DNA of 64,000 nucleotides from Burkholderiales bacterium. Its GTDB lineage: Bacteria > Pseudomonadota > Gammaproteobacteria > Burkholderiales > SG8-41. How positions within the stretch are numbered: the first letter of the stretch is position 1; the number at the start of each line of letters is the position of its first letter. The stretch covers positions 1 to 64,000 of the forward strand of contig JAHCAG010000007.1 in assembly GCA_019635015.1 (NCBI GenBank), given 5' to 3'. The notes under the pieces are model-generated. The model saw only the letters and a program-made list of their open reading frames with translations. It had not been told where the DNA came from and ran no database searches. The position numbers were made by a program, and so were the translations under genes. Of the stretch, positions 55,077 through 63,673 are shown piece by piece.

Positions 55077-56444
55077 TCATGGAGTACGCGACATCCTGAC
55101 GGTGCATGGCCGCCCGCCCAGGCTGCCGTTCCCCTCGAAGCTCCCGGACCGCAACATGCCGGAAAATTCTGCTTCGTAGCTTGTGCCGGGACGCGGGCTC
55201 TGCGGCCCGGTCCTGCCGTTGCCGGTCAGCAACAGCCTGCCGTCCGGTGCCGGAGTGCCGCGCAAGAACAGGTATCCGGGGCGTTCGGGATGACCGCGCG
55301 TCAATTCGAAACCCGCGCTGCCCGACAGGCTGCGCAGCGGAAAATCCACCGCGCCGACATTGCGCCAGGCGTCGCAATGCAATGAAGCCGACCATCTGCC
55401 GCCGGCAGGTGATGCCGGTTCCGGCGCAGACGGGGGCGCGACGGCCGATCCGGGACCGGCAGATGCGGACTTCTGCGACCGTACAGCAGCCTCGCGCTCC
55501 GCACGCTCGATCACCTGCCTCGCCGCCGCCAGATCGGCGTCCACCTTGCGCCTTAGCGCATCGGTTTCGGCACGCGCGCGGGCAAGTTCGGCGGCGGCGG
55601 CGGCTTTTGATGCCGCTGCGCGCTGCTCCTCCAGCGCGCGCCTGGCATCGGCCGCTGCGGCCGCCTCGGCCTCGGCCTTGCGCCGCGCCGCTGCAGCATC
55701 AGCCTGCGCGCGCGCCAGATCAGCTTCGATTTTTGCGCGGCGTTCAGCCCCGGCGGCGACCTGCCTCTGGCGCTCCTGTTCCCCGGGCATCTGCGGCAAC
55801 AGATCAAGGAACCATGCGGCAGCGAGCAACAGCACAGGAACGATCACTGCAGCAGCCATCGCCGGAACACGCCTGCGCCGGGTTTTACCCGGGTCATCAG
55901 GGCCTGCCGGCGCCATCCCGTCCCGATCCACCCGGTAAACCCGGATCGGGTGCTCGATGTTCTTCAGGCTTTGCTCGCCGATATCGACAAACCCGAGGTC
56001 CAGCTTGCCGCGGATCATGTCGTGAATGCTGGATGAAATGCAGATGCCGCCGGGTTCGGCAATGCTTTCGAGCCGGGCGGCGATATTGACGCCGTCGCCG
56101 AGGAGGTCATTGCCTTTCACCATGACATCACCGAGATTGACGCCGACGCGGAATTCCAGGCGCTGCTCCACCGGCAGGCTGTCGTTGCGGGTGCGCAGCG
56201 CATCCTGGATTTCGACCGCGCAACGCACGGCCTCCACCGGACTGGCGAATTCGGCCAGCACGCTGTCACCCGCGGTATTGGCGATGCGCCCGTCGTGGAA
56301 CTCGATGATGCCGTCAATGACTGCCCGGTGCGCGGAAAGTACGCGCATCGTTCCTTCCTCGTTCTCCGACATCTTGCGGCTGTAACTGACGGCGTCGGCC
56401 GCAAGTATTGCCGAGAGTTTTCTTTTCAGCGGGCCGGCTGGCAT
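55077..56444 (-). CDS. Class III nucleotide cyclase with coiled-coil and C-terminal beta domain
   Basis: 455 aa. A soluble class III cyclase domain comes first (about 8-165: AADAVSYSRKMSENEEGT, metal Asp in that loop and in TAGDSVLAEF; VGVNLGDVMVKGNDLLGDGVNIAARL). A transmembrane helix lies at about 190-215 (PAMAAAVIVPVLLLAAAWFL). A long Ala/Arg/Glu coiled coil (about 220-320) and a C-terminal extracytoplasmic domain (about 350-455) follow. The domain order is the reverse of the other cyclase in the window. It may sense an envelope signal. Confidence 0.87.
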   Translation of the reverse strand: MPAGPLKRKLSAILAADAVSYSRKMSENEEGTMRVLSAHRAVIDGIIEFHDGRIANTAGDSVLAEFASPVEAVRCAVEIQDALRTRNDSLPVEQRLEFRVGVNLGDVMVKGNDLLGDGVNIAARLESIAEPGGICISSSIHDMIRGKLDLGFVDIGEQSLKNIEHPIRVYRVDRDGMAPAGPDDPGKTRRRRVPAMAAAVIVPVLLLAAAWFLDLLPQMPGEQERQRQVAAGAERRAKIEADLARAQADAAAARRKAEAEAAAAADARRALEEQRAAASKAAAAAELARARAETDALRRKVDADLAAARQVIERAEREAAVRSQKSASAGPGSAVAPPSAPEPASPAGGRWSASLHCDAWRNVGAVDFPLRSLSGSAGFELTRGHPERPGYLFLRGTPAPDGRLLLTGNGRTGPQSPRPGTSYEAEFSGMLRSGSFEGNGSLGGRPCTVRMSRTP

Positions 56445-56642
56445 GAGACCCCTCCTCGATCACCGTCCTCTTCGCACCCGATTTTCTGCCGCCCCTTCAT
56501 CAATTTCAACCGGAAAAACCTGTCCCGGGCGGCTGTGCGACTTTTTTACCGCGAAAAAACATGAAATCATGGTTTTCCCGGGTATCGCTGACGCGAGGGC
56601 GTCCGCGGCAGCGGCTGCACTCCATGATCCGGAAAGCGGCGG

Positions 56643-57857
56643 ATGACCGCCGCCGGCAGAACGTACAATCGCGTCAACACCGGTAACAGCCGGCCCCTCT
56701 CCCTCCGGAACCCCGTGTCGATCAATTTTGTTTACACGATCAGCGTCCTCAACAGCCTGGGCGTGGTCGCAACGCAGGTCGTGGTGTCCCTCTATGCGCT
56801 GCAGCTCGGCGCCGGGCCGCTGACGGTCGGCCTGATCGCCGGCAGCTTTTCCCTGTTCCCGGTGCTGCTGGCCGTGATCTCGGGCCGCCTGGTCGACCGC
56901 TACGGCGCGCGCTGGCCGATGACCTTCGGCATCATCGGCGGCGGACTGGGCGTGCTGGTGCCCTGGGCCGCGCCGGGACTGCCCGCGCTGTATGTCGCCG
57001 GACTGCTGACCGGCCTGTCGGTGATTTTCATCAACCTCGCCTCGCAGAACCTGGTCGGACTGCTGAGCACGCCGGACAACCGCGCGCGTTATTTCGCCAA
57101 TTACACGCTGACGATGTCGGCGGGCCAGCTCCTGGGGCCGCTGCTCGCAGGCTTGTCAGTGGACCACATCGGCCACCGCGGTGCGCTGCTCACCCTGGTC
57201 GCCATTTCGCTGATCCAGATGACGCTGATGGCGGTGCGCGGCAGTGCGCTGCCCGGCGGCACCCGCAAACCCGGCAAAGCGGCCGGCGGCATCCGCGCCA
57301 TGCTGGCCGATCCGCTGGTGCGCCGCCTGCTGGCCACCGGCTGCCTGCTCAACGCCGGCATCAACCTCTACCAGGTCTACATGCCGGTGTACGGCCATGC
57401 CATCGGCCTCACGGCCACGACCATCGGCATCGTGCTCGCGATGAATTCGGCGGCTGCCTTCGTCGCCCGCTTCGCCTTGCCGCGCATGATCCGCCGTTTC
57501 GGTGAGCAGCGCGTCCTGGTCTGCGCCTTTGCCGCCGGCGCCGCCGGCCTGACGCTGATCCCGCTGTTCCACGATCCCCTGCTGCTCGCGCTGGTGTCCT
57601 TCTGCTTCGGGCTGGGCATGGGCTGCGGCCAGCCGATCGTCACAATAATGATGTTCAGCAATTCGAAGGACGGCCGTTCGGGCGAGACGCTGGGCCTCAA
57701 GTTCACCACCAACCAGTTCACCAAGCTGTCCAGCCCGGTGCTGTTCGGCGGCATCGCCGCCGCAGCGGGCCTGTTCGCGATGTTCTGGATCAATGCCGTG
57801 CTGATGGTGGCCGGTGCCCTGCTCAGCCGGCCGCCGCGCGTGAAACCGCCGTCCTGA
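56643..57857 (+). CDS. MFS transporter
   Basis: 404-aa major facilitator with 12 predicted helices. The loop-2 motif is GRLVDRYGARWPMTFG; GPLLAGLSVDHIGHRGALL is the equivalent in the second part of the N-domain. The substrate is unknown. ATG 56643 has GGAAAG about 7 nt upstream; GTG 56718 is a shorter option. The gap before it (56445-56642) shows no certain regulatory site. Confidence 0.88.
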   Translation: MTAAGRTYNRVNTGNSRPLSLRNPVSINFVYTISVLNSLGVVATQVVVSLYALQLGAGPLTVGLIAGSFSLFPVLLAVISGRLVDRYGARWPMTFGIIGGGLGVLVPWAAPGLPALYVAGLLTGLSVIFINLASQNLVGLLSTPDNRARYFANYTLTMSAGQLLGPLLAGLSVDHIGHRGALLTLVAISLIQMTLMAVRGSALPGGTRKPGKAAGGIRAMLADPLVRRLLATGCLLNAGINLYQVYMPVYGHAIGLTATTIGIVLAMNSAAAFVARFALPRMIRRFGEQRVLVCAFAAGAAGLTLIPLFHDPLLLALVSFCFGLGMGCGQPIVTIMMFSNSKDGRSGETLGLKFTTNQFTKLSSPVLFGGIAAAAGLFAMFWINAVLMVAGALLSRPPRVKPPS

Positions 57858-57872
57858 AGGCGGCGGCAAGCC

Positions 57873-58958
57873 CTAGCGGCAGAGAATGTCCGCCATCCAG
57901 TCGGCGGTCTGGGTCTGGAACATGTAACGGCGGTTGTTGGCAACGTGGTTGCCGCCCTTGACGATCAGCAGCTCGCAGGGCCCGGACACCTCGGCGGCAA
58001 TGCGCTCGGCATTGTGCGGCGGCGTCAGCTTGTCGAGTTCGCCGCCGACAACGTAGATCGGACAGCTGATGTTCTTCGCGACGCCTTCCAGAGTCAGCGT
58101 TTTCGCGTTCTCGCGGGCAGCCGCCATGTCCTTCGCATGCGAACGCACGCGGAAGGCCTCGCGCGAGAGTTCATTGCGGCTGTCGAAGGTTTCCACCCAG
58201 CTGTAGGGTCCGGACAGCGAGATGCAGGCCTTGATGCGTTTTTCAAAGGCCACGCTGCGCGCGGCGTAATAACCGCCCAGGGAAACGCCCCAGAGGCCGA
58301 TACGCGCCGCATCGAGATCCTTGCGCGCCGTCACGTAATCAACCACCGCTTTCACCGCGACCTCGTAATCGCCGCGGATGGGAATGTCGTATTCCGCCTC
58401 GCCCTGCCCCGGCCCGTCGAATGACAGCGTGGCCATACCGCGGGCGAGGAAAATGTTTTCGTAGACCTCGAGTTCCTCCTTGGTCGAATCAAGCCCCACG
58501 CACATCACCACCACCGGCTGCGGCCCGGCGCCCGCCGGTTTGCGCAGGATGCCGGCAAGGCTGCGGCCCTGATACGGCATTTCGACGCGTTCACCCGGAT
58601 ACGGCAGCAGCGGCAGCGCCAGCTGGCGGCATTCGATGACCTTGCGGTGGGCCGCCTTCATCTGCGGAATGTCGTGCACGAACATGAACTTGCCGAAGTG
58701 GTAACAGATCGCCGCGCGATTGAGGTGTTCCCCGGCGGACAGCGGGTAACCGCCGGCGAGCGCCCTGCGCCCCAGCTCTTCGTGCATCGCCGCGCGCGCG
58801 CTCCAGGCGGCACACCACTCGTCCCAGCGCGAGATGCCGGCGGTGACTTCCTCGAAGTCGGTCAGCGGAACACCGCTCGACACGAAACGCGGCGCCCAGT
58901 GATGTATCGCGGTCTCGACGCGTTTGTCCTTTGCCGGCTGGCCTGCTGCATCCATCAT
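57873..58958 (-). CDS. Alpha/beta hydrolase with helical N-terminal domain
   Basis: 361-aa hydrolase of the FrsA/2,6-dihydropseudooxynicotine hydrolase type. A helical cap domain (about 1-125) precedes the core. VVMCVGLDSTKEELEVYEN forms the oxyanion region; the nucleophile is Ser in GVSLGGYY; Asp in VGGELDKLTPP and His in KGGNHVANN complete the triad. It is a C-C or ester hydrolase by family. It is divergent from the Bug receptor gene and may share its pathway. Confidence 0.88.
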   Translation of the reverse strand: MMDAAGQPAKDKRVETAIHHWAPRFVSSGVPLTDFEEVTAGISRWDEWCAAWSARAAMHEELGRRALAGGYPLSAGEHLNRAAICYHFGKFMFVHDIPQMKAAHRKVIECRQLALPLLPYPGERVEMPYQGRSLAGILRKPAGAGPQPVVVMCVGLDSTKEELEVYENIFLARGMATLSFDGPGQGEAEYDIPIRGDYEVAVKAVVDYVTARKDLDAARIGLWGVSLGGYYAARSVAFEKRIKACISLSGPYSWVETFDSRNELSREAFRVRSHAKDMAAARENAKTLTLEGVAKNISCPIYVVGGELDKLTPPHNAERIAAEVSGPCELLIVKGGNHVANNRRYMFQTQTADWMADILCR

Positions 58959-59143
58959 CCTGTCCTTGTCTGCGTGATCAAAAAACCAGTCCGGGTTTTA
59001 CCAGAAAACCGGCGCCCGGCACCGGCGCGATGTTCCACGGCTTGTACTGGCCGGAATATCCACCGTCCACCGATACTCCCGGTGGTGATTTTGGTGCAGA
59101 ATGCGCCCCTTCGCTACAAGCCCCGAACGGAAAAATCCACAAC

Positions 59144-60121
59144 ATGAACGCGCAGTCGAATCTCGCCCGCCTCGCAATTGCCGCCATCGCCACCCTTGGC
59201 CTCGCCGCCACTCCCGCCGCCGCGCAACCCTGGCCGGAACGGCCCGTCCGCATCATCGCGCCGATCTCCGCCGGCGGCGGTGCCGACGTGGCCGCGCGCC
59301 TGCTGGCCAAATCGATGGGCGAAACCCTGAAACAGCAGGTCATCATCGAGAACCGTCCCGGCGGCGGCAGCGTGCTCGGCACCACGACGGCGGCCGCTGC
59401 GACACCCGACGGCCACACCCTGCTGTGGATATCCGGCGCGCACGCCATCAACGCCGCCTTCAACCGCAGCCTGCCCTACGATTCGATGAAGAGTTTCGAA
59501 CCGATCGGGCTGTTCGCCAGAATGCCTTTCGTGCTGGTCATCCATCCCGGCCTGAACGCGAAGACGGTGCCCGAACTGCTGGCACTGGTGCGCGCGAGCC
59601 CCGGCAAGTACAACTTCGCCAGCAGCGGCATCGGCAGCGCCTCGCACCTCGGCCTCGAAATGCTGAAACTCGGCGCCAGACTCGACATGGTCAACATCAG
59701 CTACAAGGGCGCCGCGCCCTCGCTTGCCGGACTGATTGGCGGCGAAGTGCAGATGGCGATGCTCGGCCCGCTGTCGGTAAAGCCGCATATCGCCTCGGGC
59801 AAGGTGCGGCCGCTGGCGGTGACCACCGCCAAACGTTCGGCCGCCTTCCCCGGCCTGCCGGCACTGGGCGAAAGCGTACCGCAGTACGAGATGACCAGCT
59901 GGTACGGCATGCTCGCGCCGCGCGGCACGCCTGCGGGTGTAATCACCCGGCTGAACGAAGCGATGACCATCGCGCAGTCGGACAAGGCCGTGCTCGACAG
60001 TCTCGCGGCCGAAGGTGCCGAGCTGCCGCGCAGCACACCGCAGGAATTCCGCAAATACCTGGAGGCGGACATCGCACGTTACATGGCGCTGCGCCAGAAG
60101 CTCGACATCCGGCTCGAATAA
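59144..60121 (+). CDS. Bug-family periplasmic solute receptor (tripartite tricarboxylate type)
   Basis: 325-aa exported binding protein. The signal peptide ends near TPAAAQ. WPERPVRIIAPISAGGGADVAARLL is the Bug signature, and ENRPGGGSVLG, YNFASSGIGSASHLGLEML and ISYKGAAPSLAGLIGGEV are family motifs. The TctA/TctB membrane subunits are not in the window, as is usual for orphan Bug receptors. Neighbouring hydrolases suggest an organic acid or ester as ligand. Confidence 0.94.
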   Translation: MNAQSNLARLAIAAIATLGLAATPAAAQPWPERPVRIIAPISAGGGADVAARLLAKSMGETLKQQVIIENRPGGGSVLGTTTAAAATPDGHTLLWISGAHAINAAFNRSLPYDSMKSFEPIGLFARMPFVLVIHPGLNAKTVPELLALVRASPGKYNFASSGIGSASHLGLEMLKLGARLDMVNISYKGAAPSLAGLIGGEVQMAMLGPLSVKPHIASGKVRPLAVTTAKRSAAFPGLPALGESVPQYEMTSWYGMLAPRGTPAGVITRLNEAMTIAQSDKAVLDSLAAEGAELPRSTPQEFRKYLEADIARYMALRQKLDIRLE

Positions 60122-60144
60122 ACACACTGCAAGGAGAAACCCCC

Positions 60145-60984
60145 ATGCCCACCGCACGCATCAACGGCGTCGATATCCCCTGTGAAGTCCTCGGCGGCAG
60201 CGGCCCCTGGGTCGCGCTGACACCCGGCGGCCGGCGCGGCATGGCTGAAATCCGCTCGCTGGCGGCACGCGTCGCCGCCGGCGGCTTCCGGGTGCTGATC
60301 CACGACCGGCGCAACTGCGGCGCCGCGCCGGTATCCGTCGGCGGCGGAAACACCGAACACGAAGTCTGGGCGGACGACCTGCACGCGCTGCTGCAGGACC
60401 TGGATGCACTGCCTGCGATCATCGGCGGCAGCTCCTCCGGCTGCCGGATGTCGATCGATTTTGCGCTGCGTTATCCGCAGTCGGTGCGCGGCCTGCTGCT
60501 GTGGCGGGTCACCGGCGGCGCGTTTGCGGTGCAACGCCTGACGGAGAAATACTACGGCGAATTCATCCGCGCAGCCCGGGATGGCGGCATGGCCGCAGTC
60601 TGCCAGACCGAACATTTCCGCGAACTGATCGCCGCGCGCCCGGCCAACCGCGATGCGCTGATGGCGATGGATCCGGCGCAGTTCATTGGCGCGATGCAGG
60701 AATGGGAACAGCAGTTCCGCGTCGGTGACGGAGAGCCGGTGATCGGTGCCAGCGCGGAACAACTGCGGTCGATCACCGTGCCGGCCTGCATCGTACCCGG
60801 CAACGACCGCACGCACCCGCGTGCCGCGGCGGAAAAACTCGCGCGCCTGCTGCCGAAGGCCGAACTGCAGTCACTGATGGGCGCAGATCTCGATATCGAC
60901 GTCGATCCGGCGGCGAACTGGAACGTGAAGGAAGCGGAACTCGCGGCGATACTCACCGGCGGGCTACGCCGGATGGGCGCCTGA
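60145..60984 (+). CDS. Alpha/beta hydrolase
   Basis: 279-aa hydrolase. The nucleophile lies in GGSSSGCRM and the N-terminal strand motif is VALTPGGRRGM; DRRNCGAA follows. An acid residue in VPGNDRTHPR is seen. At the usual His position the text reads LMGADLDIDVD, so the catalytic His is not obvious. AAGGAGA lies 8 nt before the ATG, 23 bp after the Bug receptor, so the two are co-transcribed. A role in using the imported compound is inferred. Confidence 0.87.
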   Translation: MPTARINGVDIPCEVLGGSGPWVALTPGGRRGMAEIRSLAARVAAGGFRVLIHDRRNCGAAPVSVGGGNTEHEVWADDLHALLQDLDALPAIIGGSSSGCRMSIDFALRYPQSVRGLLLWRVTGGAFAVQRLTEKYYGEFIRAARDGGMAAVCQTEHFRELIAARPANRDALMAMDPAQFIGAMQEWEQQFRVGDGEPVIGASAEQLRSITVPACIVPGNDRTHPRAAAEKLARLLPKAELQSLMGADLDIDVDPAANWNVKEAELAAILTGGLRRMGA

Positions 60985-60990
60985 AGCCGG

Positions 60991-62289
60991 CTAGAGACCT
61001 ACGGGTCCGGTATCGGCGGCCAGCCGGTAACCGCTGCGTCCCGCCTTCTTGGCCCGGTACATCGCGGCATCGGCATTCGCCATCAGCGTCGGCGCGTCAA
61101 CACCGTCCGCAGGGTAGAGGCTGATGCCGATGCTGCATGACGCCTTGAGGGCGTGCGGTCCGACCTGAAAAGGCTGCGCGAGCGCAGCCAGAATCTTGCC
61201 CGCCGCCGCCTCCGCATCAGCGCGGCTTTTGATGCCATTGAGCACGGCGACGAACTCGTCGCCGCCGGTGCGCGAGACCGTATCCTCCCGGCGAATGCAG
61301 GAACCCAACGCCTGCGCAATGCCGCGCAGCAGATCGTCGCCAACGCGGTGCCCGTAGCTGTCATTGACCGCCTTGAAATGATCGAGGTCGATGAACATCA
61401 CGGCAAAACCCTGGCCGCTGCGATCAGCCTGGAATTGCGCCTGCATCAGACGGTCGCTCAGCAGCACGCGATTCGGCAGACCGGTCAGCGGATCATGCAG
61501 CGCCGTGAGCTGCAACTGCTCGTTGGCGCTGAGCAGTGTCGCCGCCATTTTCTCCACCCGTGCCGCCCGATGCCCGTCCAAGGCCGACAACACGACCGTC
61601 ACCGACAGCATCCCGAAAATCGCGACGCCGATCTGTGCTGCCAGCAAATCACTGTTGACGCCACCGGCGTCCGCGGCCAGGCAGATGCTCCCGGGAATGA
61701 ACTCCGCCGCCGCCATGCCAGTGTAGTGCATGCCGGTTATCGCCAGGCCCATCACGCCGGCACTCCCCAGTCTGGCCAGCACGGCCAGCATCGAATCACG
61801 CCGCCGCAGTTCGAAGGCGAGCCACAGCGCGGCGAACGACGCGGCGATCGCGATCAGCACTGAAACGACGAACAACACGGGGTCATAACGGATCGGCGGT
61901 GACATCTGCAGCGCCGCCATGCCGGTGTAGTGCATCGCGCTGATGCCGATCCCGAGCAAGGCTGCGCCGGTCGACAGAAGGCCGGCAGTCAATACCTGGC
62001 TTCTCACCACGGCCAGCGCGAATCCGGACACGACAATCGCGATCAGCAGCGACAGCAGCGTCAGTCCGAGGTCATAGCCGAGGGGGATCGGCAGGCTGAA
62101 GGCCAGCATGCCGATGAAATGCATCGACCAGATGCCGGCACCCATCACCGCGGCGCCGCCGGCCAGCCACAGCCAGGGACGCCAGCCGCTGCCGGAAACG
62201 CGGCTCGCCAGGTCGAGCGCGGCATATGAAGTCATGATCGCCACCGCCAGCGACAGCAGGACCAGCTGGAAATCGTAGTTACCCGGCAT
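60991..62289 (-). CDS. MHYT-domain diguanylate cyclase
   Basis: 432-aa membrane protein. Seven helices carry three MHYT-type motifs (MHFIGM, MHYTGM, MHYTGM), thought to bind copper and sense oxygen, CO or NO. The C-terminal GGDEF domain (about 265-425) has an intact active site (RTGGDEF) with DLDHFKAVNDSYGH upstream. It is therefore expected to make c-di-GMP. There is no EAL domain, unlike many relatives. A gas-sensing role fits the nitrate and cbb3 genes elsewhere in the window. Confidence 0.92.
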   Translation of the reverse strand: MPGNYDFQLVLLSLAVAIMTSYAALDLASRVSGSGWRPWLWLAGGAAVMGAGIWSMHFIGMLAFSLPIPLGYDLGLTLLSLLIAIVVSGFALAVVRSQVLTAGLLSTGAALLGIGISAMHYTGMAALQMSPPIRYDPVLFVVSVLIAIAASFAALWLAFELRRRDSMLAVLARLGSAGVMGLAITGMHYTGMAAAEFIPGSICLAADAGGVNSDLLAAQIGVAIFGMLSVTVVLSALDGHRAARVEKMAATLLSANEQLQLTALHDPLTGLPNRVLLSDRLMQAQFQADRSGQGFAVMFIDLDHFKAVNDSYGHRVGDDLLRGIAQALGSCIRREDTVSRTGGDEFVAVLNGIKSRADAEAAAGKILAALAQPFQVGPHALKASCSIGISLYPADGVDAPTLMANADAAMYRAKKAGRSGYRLAADTGPVGL

Positions 62290-62349
62290 TCAGTCACTCC
62301 CACCAGTGACACGAACCAGATTGTAGCAGCGGCCGGGCGGCCGCGGCAC

Positions 62350-62625
62350 TCAGGCCTTCTGCTCGCCGGCGGTCTTCTCCGCCTGCTCCCGCTGCATCCG
62401 CTGCGATTCCGCGATGAACTCGGCGTATTTCCTTTTCATCTGCTGCGGCATCCAGAAATCCACCGCGGCAAAGCCGAAGAAGAACAGCATCATGATGGTG
62501 CGCGTGCCCTGCTCCAGTTCGCCGCCGTAGAACAGCACCCAGAAGCCGAGCACCAGGTTCAGCAGCCCGGCAAAATAGAACACGTAAATGCGCTTCTTCA
62601 GCTTTGCGTCGAGTTCGTCCATCAT
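62350..62625 (-). CDS. Small two-helix membrane protein, unknown
   Basis: About 91 aa: basic N-terminus (LDAKLKKR), two hydrophobic helices (IYVFYFAGLLNLVLGFWVLFY and IMMLFFFGFAAVDFW), and a charged C-terminal tail rich in Gln, Glu and Lys. GGAG lies 5 nt before ATG 62625; ATG 62622 is equally possible. It follows nusB by 13 bp and is probably co-transcribed. I do not recognise a family with certainty. Confidence 0.75.
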   Translation of the reverse strand: MMDELDAKLKKRIYVFYFAGLLNLVLGFWVLFYGGELEQGTRTIMMLFFFGFAAVDFWMPQQMKRKYAEFIAESQRMQREQAEKTAGEQKA

Positions 62626-62638
62626 CCCTTCTCCAGTC

Positions 62639-63070
62639 TCAGCCGCGTGCGGCCTGCACTTCCGGCGCGCGCAGCTGCGCCGCCATCTTGTCGAGCACGC
62701 CGTTGACATACTTGTGGCCATCGGTGCCGCCAAAAGACTTGGCCAGCTCGATCGCCTCGTTGATCACCACCCGGTACGGCACTTCCGGGCAGTGCATGAA
62801 TTCGTAACCCGCGAGCAGCAGGATGCCGCGCTCCACCGGCGACAGGCTCTTGTAGGCGCGGTCGAGCAGCGGCGCAATGCGCTGTTCCATTTCGGCCGCG
62901 CCGGCAACCGCACCGTCGAGCAGCTTCGTGAAGTACTCGGTATCACTCGCGCCGAAATCCTCGGCTTCGCCGAGCTGCGCGGCGATGGTCACGGGATCAG
63001 TACCCGCGAGCTGCCACTGGTAGAGTCCCTGCAGTGCAAACTCACGGGAACGGCGGCGATTCGATTTCAT
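62639..63070 (-). CDS. nusB: Transcription antitermination factor NusB
   Basis: 143-aa RNA-binding protein that works with NusE at boxA sites in rRNA operons. RRRSREFALQGLYQWQL, LLLAGYEFMHCPEVPYRVVINEAIELAKSFGGTDGHKYVNGVLDKMA are the family motifs. ATG 63070 (MKSNRRRSRE) has GGAAG 5 nt upstream. It is in the classic order ribH-nusB. Copy F of the AT-rich element lies in the ribH-nusB gap. Confidence 0.96.
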   Translation of the reverse strand: MKSNRRRSREFALQGLYQWQLAGTDPVTIAAQLGEAEDFGASDTEYFTKLLDGAVAGAAEMEQRIAPLLDRAYKSLSPVERGILLLAGYEFMHCPEVPYRVVINEAIELAKSFGGTDGHKYVNGVLDKMAAQLRAPEVQAARG

Positions 63071-63106
63071 CATCTTCCGGTGTTGCGGCCACACCCGGTG
63101 CGGCAC

Positions 63107-63139
63107 AAATTATTGTTTAAAAACAAATACTTATGTAAT
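63107..63139 (-). repeat. AT-rich dispersed element, copy F
   Basis: On the minus strand it starts right after the ribH stop (ACATAAGTATTTG, then TTTTTAAACAATAATTTG). Closest to copy E. The plus strand has AAACAAATACTTA, one mismatch from IHF. It lies between ribH and nusB. Confidence 0.7.
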
Positions 63140-63628
63140 TCAGGTATTTTCCGCGTCACGCTTCAGACGCTGCATCAGCCGCGCCATTTCCACCGCAACC
63201 AGCGCGCAGTCGGCACCCTTCTGCGCCATGCGCACCTCGGCCTGATCGTCATTCTCGGTGGTGAGAATGCCGTTGGCCACCGGCACGCCGGTCTCGAGCT
63301 GCACCTCGGTGATGCCGCGCGAGGATTCGTTGGACACGATTTCGAAGTGATAGGTTTCACCGCGAATCACCGCACCCAGCGCCACCAGCGCATCGTAGTG
63401 CCCGCTGATCGCCATCGCCTTCAGCGCCAGCGGAATTTCCAGCGCGCCCGGCACGCTGACGATGCGCATGTCCTTTTTGGCAACGCCCATTTTCACCAGC
63501 GCCGCGGTGCAGGCCGACAGCAGCCCGTCGCCGACGTCGACATTGAAACGCCCCATCACGATGCCGATGCGCAAGCCCTTGCCGTCATGCTCCGGTTCCA
63601 GTTCCTCGATGTCGTCAAAACGCGCCAT
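63140..63628 (-). CDS. ribH: 6,7-dimethyl-8-ribityllumazine synthase
   Basis: 162-aa riboflavin-synthesis enzyme that forms icosahedral or decameric shells. [49 protein letters not shown] (catalytic His in that loop) and [19 protein letters not shown] are the signatures. ATG 63628 lies downstream of a tandem 8-bp repeat that carries its ribosome-binding site. It comes 45 bp after ribBA. Confidence 0.96.
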   Translation of the reverse strand: MARFDDIEELEPEHDGKGLRIGIVMGRFNVDVGDGLLSACTAALVKMGVAKKDMRIVSVPGALEIPLALKAMAISGHYDALVALGAVIRGETYHFEIVSNESSRGITEVQLETGVPVANGILTTENDDQAEVRMAQKGADCALVAVEMARLMQRLKRDAENT

Positions 63629-63638
63629 GTTTTTCACC

Positions 63639-63670
63639 CAATCACCCAATCACTTAATCACTTAATCACC
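63639..63670 (-). repeat. Four-unit 8-bp tandem repeat before ribH
   Basis: Four units of the 8-mer YAATCACY (63639-63646, 63647-63654, 63655-63662, 63663-63670), with a degenerate fifth at 63631-63638. On the minus strand each unit gives GTGATT, and the last ones give GGGTGA, the likely Shine-Dalgarno of ribH. Slippage here would change leader length. Confidence 0.8.
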
Positions 63671-63673
63671 GAC

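Noticed and set aside
62325..62342. GCGGCC-GGGC-GGCCGC hairpin as terminator of the MHYT-GGDEF neighbourhood
   Set aside because: There is no T-run on either side, and it lies upstream of the GGDEF gene. A stem alone is expected by chance in GC-rich DNA.
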